This document shows, in pieces, positions 1 to 10,208 of a stretch of DNA of 40,386 bases. Both the position numbers and the translations under genes were made by a program. The stretch is from Gryganskiella cystojenkinii (taxonomy: Eukaryota; Mortierellomycota; Mortierellomycetes; Mortierellales; Mortierellaceae). The notes beneath the pieces were generated by a model that searched no databases, had not been told where the DNA came from, and saw only the letters and a list, made by a program, of their open reading frames with translations. The stretch spans positions 1 to 40,386 of the forward strand of contig JAAAIG010000039.1 in the NCBI GenBank assembly GCA_015852425.1. The letters run 5' to 3'. Each line of letters begins with the position of its first letter. Position 1 is the stretch's first letter.

Positions 1-456
1 CGAAGGCGTTTATAGCCTCCTGTTCCATGATAGTTGCACAGAAAGACAGGCAGAGCCATGTCCGAATAACACCCGGAATCAAAGCCACCAATCGGTGTCC
101 AGCTCATGCGATGATCCCATCTACCTGAGAGTGACTGCTGACTGATTTTCGTATAGTGTGTGTACACTCAAAATGCAGAAAAGAGAGGAGAGAACGCGAA
201 CTTTTTTTTTTTTTTTTTTCTTCCTTCCATTTGTCCATTTCGTCACAGGCGACCAGAAACCCATTGACCCTCCCCCTCCCATCAGGATAAACAGCACCAT
301 CCGCTCTTTTCATCCATCCGAAAGACAGACCATCAACATCAACATCGCCGCTCCTCTCTACCCATCTTTCTCCTCTCTTTGCTGCAAAGTCTGCTCAGGA
401 CCCATAAGAAGAGCATCCTTTTTTCACGCGTGGAATATTAACTCTTCTCACTTTGC
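1..456. promoter_or_regulatory. Left edge and leader/promoter of the MBIP-like gene
   Basis: No convincing gene lies here. The stretch holds an uninterrupted run of 18 T at 202-219, then C/T-rich and CA-rich sequence (about 260-400) typical of a fungal 5' leader, ending at the ATG at 457. On the minus strand a frame is open from an ATG at 107 to the window edge (35 residues). It could be the start of a divergent neighbour or chance; nothing in it is recognisable. Confidence 0.4.
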
Positions 457-3400
457 ATGGATACGGACGAGACCATCAAAAGTCCGGCTCAGCAAGACGT
501 CGTCATGTCCGATCCCACCACTCCCTCATCAGTAGTCTCTGACAATAATGTCTCTGCTGCACCATCGAGCTCAGTACCACCACCATCACCACCAGTACCA
601 TCACAACAGCCTACAGACACGATGGACCTGAAGTCATTACAATCTCTCACAGAAACCACGATTCAACACCCTGATCGCACTCAGCTTCCGGCCCAACTCT
701 TGACGGCCACTGGAGCAGCTCTGGAGGGTCTAGTCGGCTCTCCCACAAGCGAGGATATTGCCAGCATGATCCTCTCCAACGCCGCTGTCAATTCAACTGC
801 CACCGGAACCGCCGTACCAGTAGGAGGACAGGTATCTGCAAACACTCCTCAAACCGACCTCACGATACCCTCAGTCCCAGCCTCGTCCGCTTCAACACCG
901 TCCGTTATTTCAGGAGGTCCCCTGGATGGATCCTTTGCCGTCTTTGACATGGCCGCCGCAACTTCAACATCTAATTCCCCTATTGTAAACTTGCCTGGTA
1001 AGATATTTCTTTTAACTGCCACCAAACAGCTTTTGCTCAAAAGGCATGATCGTAATTATCTTGCAAAAAAAAAAAAAAAAAATTGCTCAAATTGTTGCCT
1101 TGTGCTTCGTTTATTTTATCTCGTAATAGCCTCAGCCAAACAGGACTCACAGCTGATGACGGCTCAGGATCTACACTCAATGGCGTCTGTCCCAGGAATC
1201 GTCGTGAATAAAGTGGATGATCCCACTCCGATGGGTACGGAACAACAGCTGGATGACTGAACTGGACTGATTCAATGGCTCGTTGGATAACTTTTACTCA
1301 CTATTCGCTTCTTTTTATCAATCAGCTCAAAGCGGCAGCAGTAGCACATCTCAGTCAACAACAAAGGTTCAATTGAACTGGCAGGAAATCTTGATCAGTT
1401 TGATTACAGAGGTACTTGGAAACAATGACCACAGGAGAAAAAAGACCGTTGGTGAAGCGGGCAGGCCTGGACTGCAGCATACGAGGTTCTAATTGATATA
1501 TTTTCTTTCTCTAATAGCTGGGATTTGTCGAGTCGAGTCGAATGATGGAAGTCGAGCAGTTGGTCCTCTCCAGGCAGCAAAGGCAAAATGCTCCAGGGAT
1601 CGTAGAAAAATACTCTCGGATGCTTCAGGTACACATCGTTAAAGGGTTTTTCACCGATATCTTCATAAAGTTCCGCCTAAGCAAATACTCATACCTTTTT
1701 TTTTCCTCTGAGAAAATAGGAATCAGTTTCTGGACAGTCAGTGGATCTCGTCGCAACAAAACGACACAATCAGAACAGCATGGATATAGACAACGGAACA
1801 GCAGAAGGTCTGGATGCAATCAAACGGAGACGAATGGATAGTGCCGAGAGCACAGTCCAAGCGAACCCAACAAGAGAAGAGATCGAGAGCAAAATGGTCG
1901 AATTCATGGCCGCGAAGCGTGAGCAGATCAACGAGAGTAATCGGCAAGAGTTTACGAACGGAAGAGCTATGGTCATGGAGGGCGAATTGTCGGATGCTTC
2001 GACTCTAGGTGATGATGGCTGTGCCAGAGTCGATGCCCGTAAATTGAACCGGACTATCCAGATGAAGCTCGAGACTGTCAAGAACGAGGCGTTGACAAAG
2101 ACCAACCCCAAGACCCACGGTCAGATGAACGTGGATCCCAACTTGGTGATCAATGGGTTGGACGAGCGGTTGAAAAACATTCAGACTCATTTGAACCTTC
2201 GTCTGGGTATGTTATCTTCGCAATGCCGCATGGTTTGACTACAAAGATTAGCAATCGGAAATACGGATATATGAACCTAACGATTTCTTTTGTCTCCTAC
2301 AGCTGCCTCACCCGCCTGTTCTATTTCTGAGCGCATACGGGTGGTCGAGGATGTTATCATTCAACTTGAGCGGGACTACCCAGTCTGGTCTGCCGTTCAC
2401 TTCAATCAACCGAACCGTGTGGTAGGAGCCTGGTCAATATTGATTTACAATCTTGATAGGAGACGGTTTAAATCCATGTACTAATCGTACCCCTGTTTTT
2501 AACTAAAACCATAATTGTAGTTTCCACCACCACCGGCAGTCACCACGGTGACCCGTAACTCACGGAATCAGATTGTCATGACCGGAGGGCATCTTGCAAC
2601 AACGTTGATCGACAATGGAGATCTCGCCTATGCCAATGCCGCTACTTCAGCTCAGTACTCCAATATCCAATCGCCTCCTCCTACCGGAACTCCTGCGCAA
2701 CGTGCAGGCTCTAGTGGCTCTGCTATCGTCAATCATTCCGTCTCCACAACAGGAAGACAGGTTCTTGCAGACTCGCGCGTTAGTCAGGCAGTGCCAGGAG
2801 CACCAACGAACTCGAATGCCACAGGAGCCTCCAACACTGTGATCAAGTTGAAGCGTCATGGTGGTGCGGGATCATCTTCTTTGGCAAGAGCAGTGCAACA
2901 ACAACTCGCTCAGAGAAAGGCTGCTGCAAGTGCAAGTGGGGGACATGTCATCGACGAGACCAAAAACAACGGCGCAGGTCATGCAAGCCTGGGTTCACCA
3001 ACAATGCGGTCAGGACCTGGATCTTCTTCAAGTCCCAGTAGCTCTCTCTCACCTACAATTGGATTCACGGACCCCCTGAAGCCAGGAGTGACTGGAAGAG
3101 GACCGATCAAGTCTCGGAGAAAGTCTATTGCCAAGGGACTGGATCCAGCCATGGGATCTACGATTGCTGCGCATGCTACCGGTGCTGGGGTCAACTCCGG
3201 ATTTGCAGGCAATAACGGAGGTGTTCCCGGAACGATGAATCTGGCATCTGATCCCTCTGTCAAGGCAAAACCCGCTGCGGCACGGAAACCTCGCAAGAAG
3301 AAGGATGAGAACTCTGATGACCCAATGTCACCAACGAAACCGATTATCCGCACTGGCGTCGGTCGTGGCAAGGCCGGCGGAGGATTGGGCAAGGGTAAAG

Positions 3401-4050
3401 GCGGACGGCCTATGGGTATGGGGCTCGGCAAAGGTAAAGGGGGAGCTTATCGGGAAGAGATGATGCGCCGCGCTGAGGTCGAAGAGTTTGACGACGACGA
3501 TAGCGAGGACGATATCGATGACGACTTTGAATCCGGACCGACTCCTGCTTCTAGGGTCATCTCTCACCACCACGGAGCTGGAGTCTCTGGCGGGTTGAGT
3601 AGCAATGGGTCGTTAATCCAAGGGAGCAACACGTTTGCGACCGATAACTCGGCTCTCGCTCATCTTGTCAGCAGTGCTCTTCAGGATCAGGCGAACTCTC
3701 AAGCTCAAGCGCAACAACGGCAGCAACTTTTGCTTCAACAACAGTTACTCCAGCGACAACAAGCTCAGCAGATTCAACAACAGCAACAGCAACAACAGCA
3801 AGACCAAGGTGATGCCCTATCGTCTCAACAGACTGCCAAGGCCAAGAAACATCCTCGGAAACCCTCAACACCACAAAAGCCCCCGCCTGTTCGGAAATTT
3901 GGAGGCAAATCCTTTGGTATGGCTGGAGGCGAGAGTTCTGGGAGCAGTAGTAACGAGAGTAGTGATGGCGAAGGGTCTGGTAGCTCTGGATCTCAGAGTG
4001 AATCTTCAAGCGGGAGCATAAGCGGCTCAGACCCTGGAGATTCTGACTAG
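457..4050 (+). CDS. MBIP-like (MAP3K12-binding inhibitory protein 1 family) nuclear protein
   Basis: Seven exons fit in phase: 457-997, 1130-1234, 1326-1411, 1518-1628, 1720-2206, 2303-2421 and 2521-4050, giving about 992 residues. Residues about 333-483 carry the family signal: a charged helix (EEIESKMVEFMAAKREQINE), then NRQEF, a GCARVDA motif, then GLDERLKNIQTHLNLRL, and after the 2207-2302 intron a short coiled-coil-like segment (ISERIRVVEDVIIQLERDYP). In animals MBIP is a subunit of the ATAC histone acetyltransferase complex and was first described as an inhibitor of the kinase DLK. The N-terminal 180 residues are Ser/Thr/Pro-rich. The tail (about 484-992) is low complexity: a basic KPRKKK patch suggesting nuclear import, GKGKGG repeats, an acidic run near residue 803, a Gln tract near 880-910 and a Ser/Gly/Glu-rich end. 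The match was recalled from the animal family, not searched; the fungal role is inference. The tail is far longer than the roughly 340-residue animal protein. Confidence 0.72.
3690..3801 (+). repeat. CAA/CAG glutamine-coding repeat
   Basis: Mixed CAA and CAG codons encode a Gln-rich run near residues 875-910 of the MBIP-like protein, ending in nine consecutive Gln. The codons are interrupted rather than pure, which usually makes the length more stable than an uninterrupted triplet run. Confidence 0.85.
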
Positions 4051-4638
4051 ACTTTGTGTTTTTGTCTCTTTCGACTTTGCACTGTAAATTACATTTTTTT
4101 TTTAAAAAAATAAGCTTTGTGTTTTATTTCGCTGCCTGGTTCGAATAATATTTCAGGTTGAGGGGCGGGGGAAACGAGCCTGAGGAACGTGGCAGAATCA
4201 TAGAATCAGAGTGGTATTCTGCTTCGCCCGGTCTAGAGCGCGTGCCAAGTCTTTGAGCGAATGACAACGGCCTGGACTGGAGTGAAGTAACAGATGCGCC
4301 AGACAAAAGGGAAAACGGGAAGAAAGGCCAGCTTGCTGATCTTTCCTAACTTCTCGGTTCACCTTTGAACGCACTCCCCTACCTCACCTTTTTTTGCTCT
4401 TCTCGCGCGCTCCACTCAATTTGAGTCGCTTGAGTAGGCTTCGCAGAAAGTGATCATCCTGACTAAGGCAGTCTCTCGCGTGACTGGATGCAACCTTCTT
4501 AAGTGTTCACAACAGAATGATCGATGTCCGGTCTCAAGGGATAAATGATAACCTCAGATTCATCCTCTGCATCGATAACATCGACGCTTGTTTATTATTA
4601 TTATCTGTTGGAATTACTAGTTTTTTTTATAACGATAA
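4051..4638. other. Convergent 3' intergenic region
   Basis: This is the space between the tail-to-tail ends of the MBIP-like gene (+) and the CAP gene (-). It contains a T10/A7 tract just after 4090 and a C/T-rich patch near 4370-4410. No coding-like frame, tRNA or stable RNA could be recognised. Confidence 0.5.
4591..4596 (-). terminator. Candidate AATAAA polyadenylation signal of the CAP gene
   Basis: The plus strand reads tttatt, so AATAAA lies on the minus strand about 43 bases after the CAP gene stop codon, within an AT-rich ATAATAATAATAAA stretch. Fungal poly(A) signals are loose, so this is only a plausible site. Confidence 0.45.
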
Positions 4639-6954
4639 TCATGTATCGGATGGAGGAGTGGGAAGTGCTGGAAAGACATTCTTTCGGAAATTCTTGAACT
4701 TGTCCGGGTAATTGGGAGGATCCTTGATCACCGAGTTACCTGCCGAGTCATATTCACAATAAAGAGCTGCCTTTCCAACGCCACAATCCTTGATCGCACA
4801 TCCGACTTGGGTTGTCGCTCGCCAGACCAACTGGACGAAATATTGGTGAACCGAGGATTGCGTCGGGTTCATGAAGTTATAGAATGAGAACTCCTCATAC
4901 CAGTCACTAACTGCACTTCCGATATCGGGTCCTCGACTGGGATCCACGCCTGTGATCATCTTATAAGTCACTCCGCGCTATTTTCACCAAAAAAAAAAAT
5001 ATTAATCTCACACGTAAAATATGAACTCAAAACAAAACAAGGTCCGGCTGGGATGTATCACTCTTACCCTTTCACGCTCATCTGAATCCACCATTGTACA
5101 ATTGTCTTCCTGTCTCAAGGTCGCAAAATGGGCCAGGGTTGTGTTCCAGACCAAAGGGTCAGCTTGGTTCCGAGCCCTCTTCTCATTAATCATCGGTAGA
5201 ATCTGCGTCTCTAAAGGAATGCCCGCGTTATCGACTCCCTCGGTTGAGCCTGAATCGGTGACCTCATGTATGTCCTTGGCAACAGCGGGAGGCTTTGCCT
5301 TGAGAGCGGCCTTTGCAGCGGCCTCGTCTGCGTCAGTATCAGGGGGCTTGGCGCCATCGGTATCAGTGGTGACATCCTCTGCAATGGGCTTGGTCGACTC
5401 GGTCAAATGATGCTTGAGAGAAGGAACCTTCTCAATCTCGGGAACGTCGACTGTCTTTTCGTCATTCTCGGTTACAGCTGGAGGAGGATTACTTGCATCC
5501 TCTGTCGATGGTGCAACCTCGGTCGCGGCCGGAGTGAGCTCACTTTGTTCCTCCACCTTAGCCGTGTTTTCTTTAGCCTTCTCGGATGCTGGGGTAGGAG
5601 CGGTCTTACTCTCGATGACAGGTTCTTGTTTCATCCCCTCGACTTCAGGAGCAGCGTCAGCGACCGTCTCTGTAGCAGGAGCATCTGTCGTGGGAGATGA
5701 GGGGGAGAAGACTTCGGAACTCTCGGTCGATGTCCCATCCTCAGCTGCCTGAGTCTGTTGTTGCACTTCATGAGCTTGCTCATTCTCGGCCTTGGGCTTC
5801 TCCACAGTTTCCCCCGCTTTCTTTGCCTCGGTGGTGGTGACGGCGGCTTCCTGAACCTTGGATACCTGCGATGACATTTCCTTCGTCTTCGCCTCGGTGA
5901 CAGCTGCAGGTACCTGCTCGATCGCTGCTGCAGATGGGTTCATATCCATAATATTAGGGGCTGAGACGGATGTTTCCTCGACTTTGGGTGCCTGCGAGGA
6001 TGTCTCCTCCGTATTGGTCTCGGGGACTGTAGCGGAGGTTTGTTCAGTCATTGTTGGGGAAGGTTCAGCATCTGTAACTGCAGGGGCAGACGATGGTGCT
6101 TCTTCAGCTACAGGTGTGGAACTGAGAGACTCTGCCTTGGGGGCACTGTTCTGGGTAAACTCTTGACCCGCTGTTGGAGTCGCCTTTTCTTCGACCCTGG
6201 GTGCATCCTTTGAGGATTCTGGAACGAGGCCGCTCTTGATTGAAGCAGGGACAGCAACGCCCTCAGCGTTTTCAGTCTTTGGAGACTCACCAGCTGCGAC
6301 AGGTGCAGTGACGGGAACAGGCTCGATTGTCTTAACAACAGGTGCGGCGGCAGCAACAGCAGCGACAGCCTTATCTGATGGATTCCCAGTCTCCGGTGCC
6401 GCGGCTGCTTGGTTTGGAGGCGATCCTTGAGTAACAGAAGAAGCGGCACTTGTAGCTGTTTGGTCTGAGGTCGACCCTTTAAGTCCAGTAGCAGTCGCGA
6501 TTGCCTCGGATTGTTCTGAAGTTGCATCTTGACCTGACTGCTTGTCGCTACCAGACACAGATGATCCCGAGGAACCCGATGATTGTATTGTCACCGATTG
6601 TTTTGTTTCTGGTGATGGTGGTGGTGATGATGAGGAAAGAAGAGGGGGAGAAGTGTTCTTGTCCAACGGTCTCATTGCTGCGGCGATTTGTTCCGGCGTT
6701 ATAACGGTGGTACTATCCCCAGTGGTATCTGTCCCAGTCGCCGTGTCGGATGCGACAGGAGCTGAGAGGGGGGGTTTTCCTGCAGTTGCAGGAGCAGGAG
6801 AAGAGGGAAAGTCGCGCTTGTCCACTGCAGAGGAAGTTGGAAAGAGATGGATAGAATGTGAGCTGATCGGCAGGGGTCGTGCCGTGACGCCAAGGGTCAT
6901 CGCGAGCATGACCGCGACCAGAGCCATGACAATTGCTGAAATTAAACGAGACAT
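4639..6954 (-). CDS. Secreted CAP/PR-1 (SCP/TAPS) domain protein with long mucin-like stalk
   Basis: Two exons, 6954-5068 and 4977-4639, join in phase 0 across a 90-base intron with a GTAAGAG donor and a TAG acceptor, giving 741 residues. Residues 1-25 form a signal peptide (MSRLISAIVMALVAVMLAMTLGVTARP). The next roughly 560 residues are Ser/Thr/Pro/Ala/Glu-rich and probably O-glycosylated. They contain a diverged 42-residue tandem duplication. The CAP domain occupies about residues 590-735: INEKRARNQADPLVWN, AVSDWYEEFSFYNF, QYFVQLVWRATTQVGCAIKDCG and YCEYDSAGN. CAP proteins of this type (yeast Pry proteins, plant PR-1) are secreted and several bind sterols or fatty acids. Here the HN histidine, the GEN glutamate and the GHxTQ histidine are not in their usual places, so activity like that of a standard CAP fold cannot be assumed. 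The domain family is clear; the ligand is unknown. Confidence 0.85.
5851..6102 (-). repeat. Diverged tandem 42-codon repeat in the CAP protein stalk
   Basis: Codons from 6102 to 5977 and from 5976 to 5851 encode two 42-residue units that align without gaps (EAPSSAPAVTDAEPSP... and ETSVSAPNIMDMNPSA...), both closing with SSQ.xKV. I count about 19 identical residues of 42. The second unit is followed by Glu/Ala/Thr-rich sequence without an obvious third copy. Confidence 0.6.
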
Positions 6955-9900
6955 CTTTCGCTACGATTGTGTATGCGTGTTCTGTGCGTCAGATGGACGG
7001 TGTTCTAAGTAACAGAGAGGGAAAGAAAGAAAAAGAAAAAGGAAGAAAGTGGGTAAGGAAAGGAGGGGAGGGGGGCGACTCTCTAGGAACAGTGAAAAAA
7101 GAGAAAAAGAGTTCTCTACGCGCTCTCTTTAAATGGTTACCGTCCTTCATGAGAAAGACATCTTTCTGGCTTGCCTTTTTTTTTTGGGAGGCGAAAAACT
7201 CAGAAAGCGGCAGCAGTAGGAGACGGCTGGTGGCGGGAAGATGAAGAAGGGGACAAAAAAACGCAAGGGGTTATCTGTCGCAGAGAAGAGTAAGAGACTG
7301 TTCGATGCTTCTCACTGTCCTTATGTCTTTCTCTCTCGGAGAATCCCTTTTTTTCTTCTCGCTTTTTACACCCTTGTTCAAGGGTCGTGCAGCAGATGTC
7401 CTGGAAAAAGAAATAAATCCTGGCACCGAGCAAGGCAAGATAGGGAATGGAAGGGAAAGGAAGGGAACGAAAAGAAGACTGAACTTTAGTCAATGACGAG
7501 GGGCATATTCGGGGTGAAAAGGGGTCGACGGAGAGAGACGTGTAGCCTAAGAAACCTCCACGAGTGCCAGCTTGCCACTTCATCCTTGGGGTTTCCCCCT
7601 CCCTTACAATTTATTCTCTTCTCCTGTGAATTCCTGCATGCTATGACAAAATCAATAACAAAACCGCAAGAGCTGAATCCTGATAGCGCATAGAGCTGAA
7701 AAACAAGCGAAAACAAGAGAAACGAAGGGAGGCAGAGAGAAAGATAAACCGCCGAGGGAACACCAGTGTAGCGCTATCCCCCGCATGATGCTATAGAACA
7801 TCTAGGAGAATGAGAGCTTGTGAACCGTTGTTGGCAATATGCAATGCTGCTGGGGTACCAATTTGCTCCAAAGGTCTACAGTTGCGTTCGGGTCTTGTCT
7901 GGGTGTCCCAGCGATAGATTTTACTTGCTTGTTGAATACTTCTTTCGAGCACATCAATAGAAGAACAGAACCTAGAACATTTTTCAAGAGCAGAACAGAT
8001 GCCTTATGCTCTACCCGATGGATTTTATTATATTTTTGATGTATCTCGAATCGAAACCTGACGGTCCAAGGATCGGGCATATGTTTGCATGGCAATAACA
8101 AGGGCGAAGGCGCGGGCGAGGGCGAGGGGAGAGATCAAAGGTAGAAAAGTTTAGAGGATAAGAAGGGTGGGTCGTTTTTATGTTTCGTTGCGATACAAAT
8201 TATAAAGATTTTTTTCAGGTGCAAACAATCCTCGAGAGACAAACAAACGAGAACAGACAGCAAACGAAGTCTGGCGAATTCTTTGTGGAGGCGGGTGATT
8301 TTTTATGAATGCTTTGCAATGCGCGACGCGTTTAAAAATTCCTTTCGATTCCTCATGAAAGAGGCGCGTGCAGCATGTCGTCGTCGTTGTTGTTTCTTTT
8401 CTTATTTGGAGAGAACAGCCGACCATCGGCCGTGTTCACTTTCTAATCCTACTCCGTCTCTATCACCTCCCACATACTCTCATCAAGAAAATCATCCCGA
8501 AAGAACTCGTTAAAGAGACAGATAGTTCACTTGCGCAACAGGGTTCTTCCTGTCGCTCGTTTGTGCACCCATTTCATCATAAGGACTGGACCCTACGTCG
8601 CATTACAAGGTGCATGAGAACTTGACGGCTCCTTTTTTTGGCTGAAAAAGGAGAAGGTTGTCCCACCACACCTCGTTCTTTGGGGGAAGAAGAGGGCAAA
8701 TAGAGGCACTAATGAAATCTGTGTTCGATCGCAGTCCTTTGCTGAGATGTTGAGAGCGAAACACTCTTGTCCAAGAGTTCAAAGTCGTCCTTAACAAACG
8801 CCCTGTTTTTTGGGACATTTCTCCTCTGTCGAAAAAGGAACGTAAAGAAAGACGGGTTTTGAGCAATACCGACTACTCCAGAGAGACGGAAAAAATCTTT
8901 TGCTCGACTTTGTTTTCGTCCGTTCGATGCAATCGTTTTGACGAGTGCTTGGATCTCAGGAGATTTTTTTTCTGGGCAAAAGATGGAACCAGAAAAGAAA
9001 AGAGAGCCGGCAGGCGGACAGTTTTGCCGCAGGGTGAACGTGACGAGGATGTTTGTTGTTGCTGTTCTCAGGTTTTGATCCACATTGTCCAATTGAGCAG
9101 CAGCAGTTCCGCTCTCCCACATCCATACAGAGGAATATTCAAGACTGACAGGGTAACTGGTACAGTAAATATAACAAGAAAAAAAGAACGATCGAATACA
9201 AATGTGGCGAGCAAAGGAGAACGAAGAGCCGGGGAGTGGGTCGAGAACCAAAAATAATCGAAAGAGAATGAGGCAGCTTGAAGATAAAAGGCCTGCCTGC
9301 TGTTATTTGTTTGTTTTGTTTTCAATTGTTTGTGTCCAACCTCCTCCCTCATTCTCTCTCTGCATATCCAAATGCAAACAAAACAAACGGCTTTGTTAAT
9401 TTTTTTTATTTTTTTTGGTCTTTCTCACCCTTGTGGAATGTTTGTGTGCCCTACATTGAAGAGAAGTTTGAGCCCTTGTCGTTGCAAAAGAGAGCTCTTC
9501 GCGGAAAACGTCGGTTATTCAATTGGATTGAAAAGAAAGAACAGAAAAAGAATGTTCACCACCAATCCAGCCTTCTAAAGTTCTCTCTTCATCATTTCTG
9601 CGCACCGATTAATTTTTTTTTTGAGGATACTGTTTAGAGGCAAAAGATGGCCTCAAGGATATGTCAGTCTGGTGCCACCTGCGGCTACTTCCTCCTCAAC
9701 TAGCCCTTTTGGTTTCTCGACTCATAATCACTTTACAGAGTCGCTTGTTTACAGATGTTGGTAATACAAACAGGCACGATTGAATGAACGAAATGGATTG
9801 TTTTGTTGACATCAGGACAGAACATGAAAAGAATCCTCTCAAGTCTACTCCTCCACACCCTGTGTATCTGTCCCCCCACACTCTCATCTGTGTTTTTGAC

Positions 9901-10065
9901 CACAAGAAAGTTCCAACCCCACGTCCCCTTCTATTCCTCCTCTTTGCGCCGCTTGCGTCTCCCTCCCTCTGTTCAAACTCATGCTCTCGCTCAACTCGTC
10001 TTCTTCACTCACGACAGCTCTGTTCCTTTGTCACTCGCACCCACCAATTGTTTGCAAAAGTAGGG
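6955..10065. other. 3.1 kb intergenic region without a supported gene
   Basis: The CAP gene and the DUF3712-like gene point away from each other across this stretch, so it should hold both promoters. The part next to the CAP gene (7010-7260) is purine-rich on this strand, that is pyrimidine-rich in the sense of the CAP leader. The rest has scattered open frames of 60-180 codons that are rich in Phe/Ser/Lys, overlap on both strands and show no domain, signal peptide or splice-linked continuation. No tRNA, 5S rRNA or spliceosomal RNA was recognised by eye. Confidence 0.5.
10044..10048 (+). promoter_or_regulatory. CCAAT box upstream of the DUF3712-like gene
   Basis: CCAAT occurs in the direct orientation 17 bases before a TATAAA box and about 160 bases before the ATG. 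CCAAT is the core site of the fungal Hap2/3/5 (CBF) complex. The placement is unusually textbook for this window. Confidence 0.45.
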
Positions 10066-10071
10066 TATAAA
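10066..10071 (+). promoter_or_regulatory. TATA box of the DUF3712-like gene
   Basis: TATAAAG sits 138 bases before the ATG at 10209 and is followed by a strongly pyrimidine-rich leader (10085-10200, T- and C-runs). A TATA plus pyrimidine leader is typical of highly expressed fungal genes. Confidence 0.6.
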
Positions 10072-10208
10072 GACGGTCCTTTCACCCTGCGATCCTCTTT
10101 TTTTTTCTCTCTTTTTCTTTTTCCTCTTCTTCAGATATTAATCTCCATACATCCACACCCTTTCTTTCAACCCTCCCCCCTCCCCCCTCCCTATCTCGCA
10201 TACCAACC

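Noticed and set aside
4131..4150. GGTTCGAAT resembling a tRNA B box
   Set aside because: There is no matching A box or cloverleaf around it. The same motif at 36090-36100 lies inside a coding exon.
5266..6166. Several plus-strand frames of 100-145 codons
   Set aside because: They are antisense shadows of the Ser/Thr/Pro/Glu-rich stalk of the CAP gene, with no start context or domain.
8709..9637. Overlapping frames of up to 180 codons on both strands
   Set aside because: They are Phe/Ser/Lys-rich, occur on both strands over the same bases, and show no domain, splice partner or codon bias like the real genes.
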